DNA of 64,000 nucleotides. Origin: Crotophaga sulcirostris (taxonomy: Eukaryota; Chordata; Aves; Cuculiformes; Crotophagidae). The position numbers and the translations under genes are program-made. The stretch is from contig VYZB01000209.1 of the NCBI GenBank assembly GCA_013397455.1, positions 6,994 through 70,993 on the forward strand. The letters are read 5' to 3'. Shown here one piece after another: positions 56,946 through 64,000 of the stretch. Numbering within the stretch: position 1 is the stretch's first letter; the number at the start of each line of letters is the position of its first letter. The notes under the pieces were generated by a model that did not search any database, was not told where the DNA came from, and was given only the letters and a program-made list of their open reading frames with translations.

Positions 56946-59688
56946 TGACGGCATGCTGTGTCATGTCCTGCCCAAAAGGAAGGAGGTGTTTTGTCTGAGG
57001 CAGTACAGTGTTATAACAAAATAATAGAGTGAGTTCTAGACTCTGTCAGAATGCACTGTCTTCCATATTCCTGGGTCTCTGGATGGTGTGGTACTGTCAG
57101 CTGTATTAGTGATCACAGGTTCCCGCTTGGAAATGGTGCAAAAATTTTAGGGGCTTAACTTATTTTCAGAAAGATGTGGGCTGTTAGTAGCCCAGGTCTT
57201 GTGGAAAGCCAAGAATGTTTCCGTTCACAGAGTTCTAAAGAATTTCTGAAATGGAATTTAAGGTGCATTTTCCAAAGCCCAGTGTACTTTCGTAGGTTAC
57301 AGACACTTAACTTTTCAAGCTTGGGTTTGTGTTATGTGTATATTTAATTGGATTAACTGAAATTGTGTGTACAACTCCATGATTACAGAAGAATCAATGT
57401 AGGTACATAATTGCATAAGGATTACATAAGAAAAGTGAGATTTCAGTTGTTTTTAGGACCAGGCTTAGAGGTGCCAAACCTGCAGAGTCTCCGGTTGTGG
57501 AGTGTTCTTTTTTAAGCACTGGCTTCCACCTGTGAGTTAAAGCTGGATGGTCCCCACCCTGGTCCTCAGACGACTGAAGAAAATGATGTTACTCCTGTGA
57601 GCTTCAGTGAGGCAGGGTCCAGCCTCCATCCTCTGTATCATTCTTGTTCAAGCAGATATTGGCCTTGTGTAAAATCTTGGAAAAATATTAAAAATGTTCT
57701 ACTTACATAAATGCTTGATAAATCAGTGGCTCTTAAAGTGATATTTCCTTGTTCTTACTACGAGTTTATGATGTAGTTTCATTAAAAAAGAGAAACAGAA
57801 TATAAAATGTGAAAACTGTATCTGAAGAAGGTCCAATCTGTCATCACAGGATACACTAAAATTTCCTTAACTCTTGCCATGATCACAAAATCCCCTATCT
57901 AAAATTCTGACATTTTCTCTCTAATAGAAAACAAAGGAGAGCAATATGCACAAGAAGGCAGTAGGAAGCCTGGAGCTATTAGCATGTCATTGTCAAAGGC
58001 AGAAATAAAAAACACAAAAGTTAAAGGATTCTGGAATATAGCAGAAATCTCCAGACATGAGTCAGACACTAAAAATGCCCAAACTCATTTAAAAAGCTCT
58101 TTGTCACAGACCAAAAAAACAACATTTTCAGTGTTTTTCCTTTTACTTTACATCCCGCTATTGCAAGTACATGGCTAATTATGATCTGAATGATATCTAT
58201 TATTCCTGTGTCCTTCTAGATCAAGCCGGATGTGTTCCAAATATGGCCACAAACATATTACAGTGTCCAGTAAAATCAAAAGAATAAGATAATTCTGTTT
58301 TAAGGGTTAATGGTATTCACTCCCACTCAATTTGACTCACTGGACAAAAGCTCTAGTGTGCCTATTCTAGGCAGCTGTGCTGAACAGTAAAGATTTGGAG
58401 TCCTTTGTAGGCTGGAGAAAAATAAAGTCTTTGTAAACTTTTTATTTAGTATATTCTACAAAACACCCATGTGTAACAGTTAAAACATTTGGAGTTGCAA
58501 CAGGCTAAGGAAAGTTTGCACAGATAAACAGAGTTATTCTAAATTTTGTGCCTACTAAGGTCTGAATCACAAAGTCTCATTGCATTTCATTTAAAATGTA
58601 TGTGCAAGAAATCATTTTTCTTACCAGGGCCATTGTGTTCTTTGGGCTTTGTTTAATCATGTTAAAAATGTTAGTACAAAAATAGCAAAATTATGTATGG
58701 TTTGAATCACTACATGCTTACAGTAATCTGTGCGTGATCATGCTTCAGAAGAGCACTGTTTTTACGCTAGTATAATTCTCTTTACTTCAAGATGTTGTTC
58801 TTGATGTTTACTGATGAAGAGTCAGGCCCAAAGCCACTAAAAAGCAAACTCATCTAGGCATATTCTTTCATTATCTGGATATATCCCTCTGAAACAAAAT
58901 TAGCTTTTGCAATGTTCTCTCAGCCTTTGCATGCCTCAGCACTTCCCCAGTGTCCTGGCTAGGAAGATGCTGAAGTACTTAAATACAGGAACAGCACAGC
59001 AGAACTACAGGGAATCCGTCTGGAGGGTTCTTCCTCAGGGCTAAACCATGTTAGTGCAGGGATCTATAGCTCTCCCCAAATTGACCCAGGGTTTGCTTTC
59101 TCCATAGTAATCTGAAGTGTTTAGAGCAGGAAAAAATTAATATGGCTATTTTTATCATCCAGATAACAGTCATAAAAGAATGAAGGAGGCAGAAGGAGTT
59201 GGGGGACACTGGCAAAGGGCATTTTAGCCCACTGTAACCTTTACCTCCTGCAGGATGTCTCTGCTCCAAACAGGATTATCTGAAGCTGGCAGAGGTGACT
59301 GAGACTGTGTCAAGTGTTAAGTCAGTCTCTTCATTTCTCTATCATCTAGTTACTCAGTATTTCACAGCCCATTTTATGAGGTGTAGTATTACTTCTATTA
59401 CAAAATGTTTCCTTTTCCAGCAGCTGTCTGCTGCATTGAGTACCGATTGGTGGCTTTTTCTGTCCCAGCGCAGCCACTGGGATCCTACATTTATTTTCCA
59501 GTTTTCAAAGTGTCCTGTGGAGTAAAAATGTCACAGATGTGGTTTCCCCAGGAATGAAAAGCAGTGAGGAAATTACCTCTGTATTGGGCTGATGACCAAA
59601 TCCTGAAGATCTTACTCTGTTTTCAGCCAGAAAAATTCCTGTTAACTTGAACAGGAGTTTATTTCATTAGGACTGTCAAAATTATTTT
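56946..59688. other. AT-rich non-coding tract
   Basis: Unique AT-rich sequence, no recognised repeat family or gene. An AATAAAG motif near 58421 lacks an upstream exon to support it as a polyadenylation site. Confidence 0.4.
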
Positions 59689-59689
59689 C

Positions 59690-59825
59690 AAAATTCTTGA
59701 TTCAGGCCATAACTGAAGTAGGTGCTTAAGCACATGTGTACATACCATTGAGTTTGGGGACTCAGAAATAGTGTAGATATTTTGCCTTAACTTAAATATG
59801 TGCTTAACATAAGTGGTTCATGCCT
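59690..59825. repeat. Ancient amniote repeat with 'GTGCTTAAGCAC' motif
   Basis: GATTCAGGCCATAACTGAAGTAGGTGCTTAAGCACATGTGTACATACCATTGAG, then CTTAACTTAAATATGTGCTTAACATAAGTGG, parallels a sauropsid repeat with the phrases gattcagcaaagcacttaagcacatgcttaac and agtcccattgac. The palindrome GTGCTTAAGCAC at 59731-59742 is characteristic. Diverged, probably from an old CR1/L3-like LINE. Confidence 0.55.
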
Positions 59826-60044
59826 GAATGCCATAACCTGGCATTTTGCAAGTGCGTCAGAACTGAAACGCTGATCTAACACTTAAATCTGCAGTTTTGA
59901 GGCACAGCTGTGTTTTTAACTGGGTGACAAATATTTGCTACGTTTTGAAGGAAGAACCTTAGTATTTTCTCTAGGTATTGAATAATCTCTGTGTTTATTA
60001 AAAATACAAAAGGTGAAGGCACTTACTTAAAAATACATTAAAAA
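59826..60044. other. AT-rich non-coding sequence
   Basis: Short unique AT-rich stretch; nothing recognised. Confidence 0.4.
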
Positions 60045-60112
60045 TATGTTATTCTAGTTGTGGTGTTGTATGTTATTCTATAGTAGTATGTTGTTCTAGT
60101 ATGTTGTTCTAA
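60045..60112. repeat. Degenerate 13-bp tandem repeat, four copies
   Basis: TATGTTATTCTAG (60045), TATGTTATTCTAT (60069), TATGTTGTTCTAG (60087) and TATGTTGTTCTAA (60100). The last two are directly adjacent and the first two are spaced by 11 and 5 bp. Looks like local slippage. Confidence 0.85.
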
Positions 60113-61396
60113 TTGCAGTCATCTCAGAGGAAGGGTTGTACTTCCTTCTCAAACTCATTCTGATGTACAGATTTGCCAAACTATTTGAAAGCCACAGACA
60201 CTTTAACATTCATGACGCTATTATTCACTACCATAAATCTAGACCAGATATGTGCTGTCTGAATTGATAGTGGGTATTCTGTCTGAGAAAAATGTGTTCC
60301 CCTTTAACTTTTAGCAGTGACATTGCTTATGTTACATCACTTTTCATGTTACTATGCATCATATTGGTCAAAGATGTCATTATTTATAGCACAGCGATTG
60401 TGTCACTATAATTAAAGTTGTGTTAGGGTTTATATTACCTTATAAAAGCTGTATTTTCAGGATCTTGTAACTCCATTACCAAATTCATTTCGACTGTGAA
60501 GCTTTCACTTGGGGAGTGTAAGAAATGAAACACACTCTTGTAGTGTAAGTGGGTGATGGCCTCTTGTCTTCCAGTTTGGTCCCTGCTAGTGTGACTCCCA
60601 GTCACTGCCATGTTTTGGGTGGTTTGATTATATTTTGGCATGCATTGAGAGATAAACAGATTCTTGCTTCTTTATATTTTTAAATTAACAGAGGACAGGA
60701 TGGATACACTTTGTGAATCTGGGAAATACCCATTCTTATCTTTGGTGCCTTCTGCAAGTTCCTTAGTGCCAGCAGGTTTCTGAGCTGATCTAAATCTCCA
60801 GGGCAGAGTGTGAGTATGGATACCCAGCCACCAAGGGCAGGTTGCAGAACCACAGGCTACAAACATTTTGTGTCAGAGTCTTGTCTTGTAACCTCTCATG
60901 TCCTCTGGGTGCTGCCACTGCTACCTGGTACAAATAAAAATAAAGGGTGGAAGAGAGCGTGCTACCCTTCGTAAGTACTAAACGTCATAACCAGGCCAAT
61001 CTAGATTTGGTGCAAGTGGGAACAGCTGTTCTGTGACAGTGAATTTCTTTTGGTTTTGTAGTTTGAACATCTTATTGTAGGACTGTAGACAGTTCTTTCT
61101 AAGGAGCAGCACATAAACACTTAACACTGTAAGTCTGTGGGCAGAGTCTCAGCTGGTGCAAGTCAATGCAGCTTCCCTGAACTACATAGAACTACTTGAA
61201 TGTAGAGCAAGGAGAGCTGTGGACCCACTGTTTGTTTGGTTTGGGGTTTTCTTTGGTAGCCAGGATGCAACTACGCTTTACTTAGTGCAACCCTCAAGCC
61301 TGGAGTGATTAATCACAAAATGGACATACTTAAAGTCATAAACGTGTTGACTAAAAAGCTCGGATATTTTCTTTATAGACTAAGTGTAGAGCCAAT
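60113..61396. other. AT-rich non-coding tract with ancient repeat traces
   Basis: Unique DNA apart from a likely old repeat trace at 61139-61205 and a weaker one near 60898-60950 (GGGTGCTGCCACTGCTACCTGGTACAAATAAAAATAAAG, resembling an L3/MIR 3' tail). No gene was recognised. Confidence 0.38.
61139..61205. repeat. Ancient amniote repeat fragment
   Basis: GGGCAGAGTCTCAGCTGGTGCAAGTCAATGCAGCTTCCCTGAACTACATAGAACTAC resembles the old motif ctcagctggtgtaaatcagcatagctccactgaagtcaatggagcta. Partial and diverged. Confidence 0.5.
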
Positions 61397-61573
61397 GTTT
61401 GAGTAATCCCTTTTATTGGACTAACTGTACACTATTGACAAACCAGCTTGCTGGGTATAGGAATCCATTCTTTAGAGTCAACCCCTTCCTGACCTGCAGG
61501 GGAGTTTTGTATATCCCTAAAGCATGACTGTCAATATTGCTGCATTAGTCCAATAAAAGGGATTACTTGAAAC
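61397..61573. mobile_element. Short element bounded by 23-bp perfect inverted repeats
   Basis: AGTAATCCCTTTTATTGGACTAA at 61402-61424 is the exact reverse complement of 61545-61567. The match extends outward to GTTT and AAAC with a one-base indel. The interior of about 120 bp is unique, with no frame worth calling. The arm contains AGTCCAATAAAAGGGATTAC, close to the ttggtccaataaaagatattacc motif known from widespread old amniote interspersed repeats. The inverted arrangement suggests a non-autonomous MITE-like DNA element or two head-to-head repeat ends. No clear target-site duplication was seen. Confidence 0.6.
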
Positions 61574-63653
61574 TTGACTTTAAATTTTGTCTCACTAGTC
61601 AAGGCAGGTAATTAAAAATATTGAGTTGTGTAACAAGACACACTGTGTATTGGGATGTGCTAATAACCATGTCCTTCCAAAATGATTTACCGTATTGCTT
61701 CCAACGTACACAGTGAATAAAAACAAGTAGGAAATTTCAACACCCCCCCCCCAACAAACAACAGCCCATTCCTGATTTCCATGTGAGATAAGCCAAGCTG
61801 AATATACACATAAACAAAATGAGCAAGGAGTTAAACATCCTTTCTCCTTCTAGGAATGGGTAGGTCAGATGACATTTTCAACCAGACTGTCAGGCACAAT
61901 TCTGACTCACGTACTCATGTTGTGTAGTGGATTGCTATCTGAGTGTTCCCTTTGAAAATTTCAAAACTACTCACATAGGAGGGGGCTGCTCAATAGAAAT
62001 AAAGGTATCAGAGCATGTGGCTGCTAAATGTTGTGGGCTTGATTAGGACTCAGTTGTAAATGAGACAGAGCTAGTACTAAGCATAGGAACTACTATTGTG
62101 TTACAAGGCCTCCAGCACAGAGCCTGTCTTTTTGTTCTTGCTTGTATAATATCCCAGACTGCTGTATCAGGACCTAAAAGACCTTTATACTATGCTTGTT
62201 TGTTATGGACGCTTGTAAAACTGGGAAAAGCCTACTCTTCTGTTCAACAGAGAATTTTTAGTTTCAACCATTTACTTTGTAGTACCTTGCAGTGGGCTCA
62301 CAGCTGCCCGGTGCAGACTGGATTGTACACTCCATGTTCCACCCAAGCCCAACCCTGGACTCTCAGTGTAAGTCAGAGAAATTTTTGCTCCCCATTAGCC
62401 CCAAATCGCTCCACAGTGCTGTCAACTAATGTTCTGTCACGCAGTGCAGTAGCATTTCCATAGTCCTTCTGGAAAGACAGCCTTGGACATGTGCTGTTTC
62501 ACCCCAGCATCCCTCCTTATGTTCTTACGCAGAGGGCTGTTGTCATCCCAGGATCCCCAGATGTGCCAGTTTGGTTTGACCTGGTAAGAAGGTGGGAGGA
62601 CCCCGCCACCCTGTTAATCCAGGGGATACATGCTCAGAGGGTCTTGTGTGTTGGCAGTGACTTGGCCCCACCTGGGGATGCAAACGTCCCGCTAGGCTAG
62701 GGCACAGGAATCCTGCCCTGGGTCTTAGTTGAAAACTGCACATTGCAACTGCCTGATACCAGGATCTGGAAACTAAAAGCTACCAAATTTGAGGAAAGCT
62801 GGATTTGATCAGAGCTTTACTGCTTAGGCTATTTTCTTCCAAAGTACCAAAGAATAAGCCAACCTTGTTTCTGCTGTTCTTGCTCACTGTAGAGCAGTAC
62901 TTCTCTTTAAAATGGAGACCCTGACTGACAATTTTTGGTGCCCAGTTCATTACTGTTGGCAGTGGTGCAGCAAACAGAAAGCAGTAGTGGGGAGCATCAG
63001 TGCAAGTGCTCCACTGCAGTGGATTTGTGATTAAAGTAGAACAAAATGTTTAGATTCACCCTCTTGTTTTATTACATATGACTTAATCTGTTTTCTTCCC
63101 CCTACCCCATTTTTCCTAGAAGGTGAAGAAAGAGCACATATTTTTTTTACTAGCTTTATTTACTTGGGTGCTTCAGGATACTAAGTTATGACAAATTCTT
63201 CTCTGCAGTAGCTTTTGGCTTCCTTCTTTGAGCTCTTTAGACCTTTGAACTACTGCCATTACAGCTGCCTCTCAGCCTGTCACGTGGCTGCTGAATTGAG
63301 CTTTTGAGTACGGCTCTGCAATGCTCTCATTCCTAACTGTTGTACTTTTAACAGTATCATTGTTTTGAATGAAATAGCACTTCTGTGCCAAAAATGGAGG
63401 TTATTTCTCCACAGTACATTCTGGGCAGGCAAGCATTCAGTCTGCCTGCTCTTCAGGCCAGTCAAGAGCCTTGCAACTGCATGGACACAGTATTGTGCCT
63501 GGCTAAATAAACTGGATTGGCATTTGGGCAAAAGTTGTCTTGAAGCACTTGACTGATTCATGGCACAGTCAGAGGCAGCTTGTCTCTTCCCAGAATGTGC
63601 AGAATGGATGTATTTTAACCAGTGGGATATAATTTAGTGGTGATGAATCATTG
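61574..63653. other. Non-coding tract, no gene recognised
   Basis: Contains a run of ten C at 61743-61752. The plus frame at 62098-62463 (121 codons) and the neighbouring 62491-62700 frame show no recognisable domain, and a minus frame overlaps the second. A perfect E-box CACGTG lies at 63281-63286. Slightly GC-richer at 62.3-62.75 kb. Confidence 0.38.
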
Positions 63654-63744
63654 TCATCTTCATCATCATCATTATTATTATTACCATTGTTGTTATTCAT
63701 ATACTTATTATTATTATTGCTATTACTACATAATAATACTATTA
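63654..63744. repeat. Triplet repeat (ATC/ATT)n, imperfect
   Basis: CATCTTCATCATCATCATTATTATTATTACC, then TTGTTGTTATTC, then TTATTATTATTATTGCTATTACTAC. The minus-strand frame over it (63569-63790) encodes Asn and Asp runs and is an artefact. Confidence 0.93.
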
Positions 63745-64000
63745 GTGACTCTGATGGAACAAGCATTTCACTGGGGTAAGCATTGAACATTCATATCAGT
63801 CAAGAGATCACAATGTTAACAGACCTTAATCTAGAAGGCATTTGCACATGTTTTTAACTTTTTACAAAAAAACTGTCAACCAACCATATTTTAATCAGAT
63901 GGGTGACTGTTTTGTGGGTGAGGATATTTAGAGTTCACCAAGGTTGGTCTTTGTTTCCAACATACACAGATACATAGGCAGTAAGCTAGAGTCTGAATTA
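63745..64000. other. AT-rich non-coding end of window
   Basis: Nothing recognisable. Confidence 0.4.

Noticed and set aside
63569..63790. Asn/Asp-rich minus-strand frame resembling a poly-Asn protein
   Set aside because: It is a direct translation of the ATT/ATC triplet repeat.
1..64000. CRISPR array, operon, phage or bacterial mobile system
   Set aside because: There are no regularly spaced identical direct repeats, no dense long frames and no ribosome-binding-site pattern. Composition, repeats and splice-like signals are those of a vertebrate genome.
1..64000. Endogenous retrovirus or LTR pair
   Set aside because: No matching long direct repeats, primer-binding-site-like sequence or gag/pol-like frame was seen by eye. 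Heavily decayed fragments cannot be excluded without a library search.

Overview
The window looks like vertebrate nuclear DNA, most probably from a bird. The best single clue is a 5'-truncated CR1 LINE at about 46054-46374. It lies on the minus strand and carries the octamer-type terminal repeat (ATTCTATG in sense) typical of avian CR1s. Around it are much older, decayed amniote repeats: MIR/CORE-SINE copies, a tRNA-like SINE head, CR1/L3-like 3' ends and an inverted-repeat element. There are no bacterial, phage or plasmid hallmarks. Long open frames are scarce, and those that exist sit in microsatellites or GC-rich patches.

I could recognise no protein-coding gene, no complete coding exon set, no tRNA/rRNA gene and no CRISPR array. 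The window reads as intergenic or deep intronic sequence. Layout: a CpG-rich, promoter-like island cut by the left edge (1-520), then a long TA/TG/CA microsatellite (521-928). An AT-rich tract follows with several stretches that look like conserved non-coding elements (about 3820-4130, 6520-7110, 8440-8740). A GC-rich patch with meaningless overlapping frames lies at 8820-9800, and old MIR copies lie at about 10.7, 19.3, 24.4 and 33.7 kb. Further enhancer-like AT-rich blocks occur at 20.56-21.23, 27.56-27.94, 28.3-29.1, 36.76-37.08, 47.78-48.13 and 48.68-48.83 kb.

The clearest candidate for an unannotated functional unit is at 21.96-22.86 kb. It is a small isolated CpG island holding a 3 x 16-bp GC-box tandem repeat, two CCAAT boxes, a further GC box and a YY1-type element. 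A good splice donor follows at 22289 and a good acceptor at 22740, then a second donor at 22864. This is the architecture of a TATA-less promoter driving a short spliced plus-strand transcript, probably a lncRNA or the untranslated first exons of a gene outside the window.

The right half (49-64 kb) is mostly AT-rich unique sequence with ancient repeat remnants, a perfect 23-bp inverted repeat pair (61402-61424 and 61545-61567) and simple repeats. I found no exotic multi-gene system. Assignments rest on reading by eye; no alignment, repeat masking or conservation data were available.
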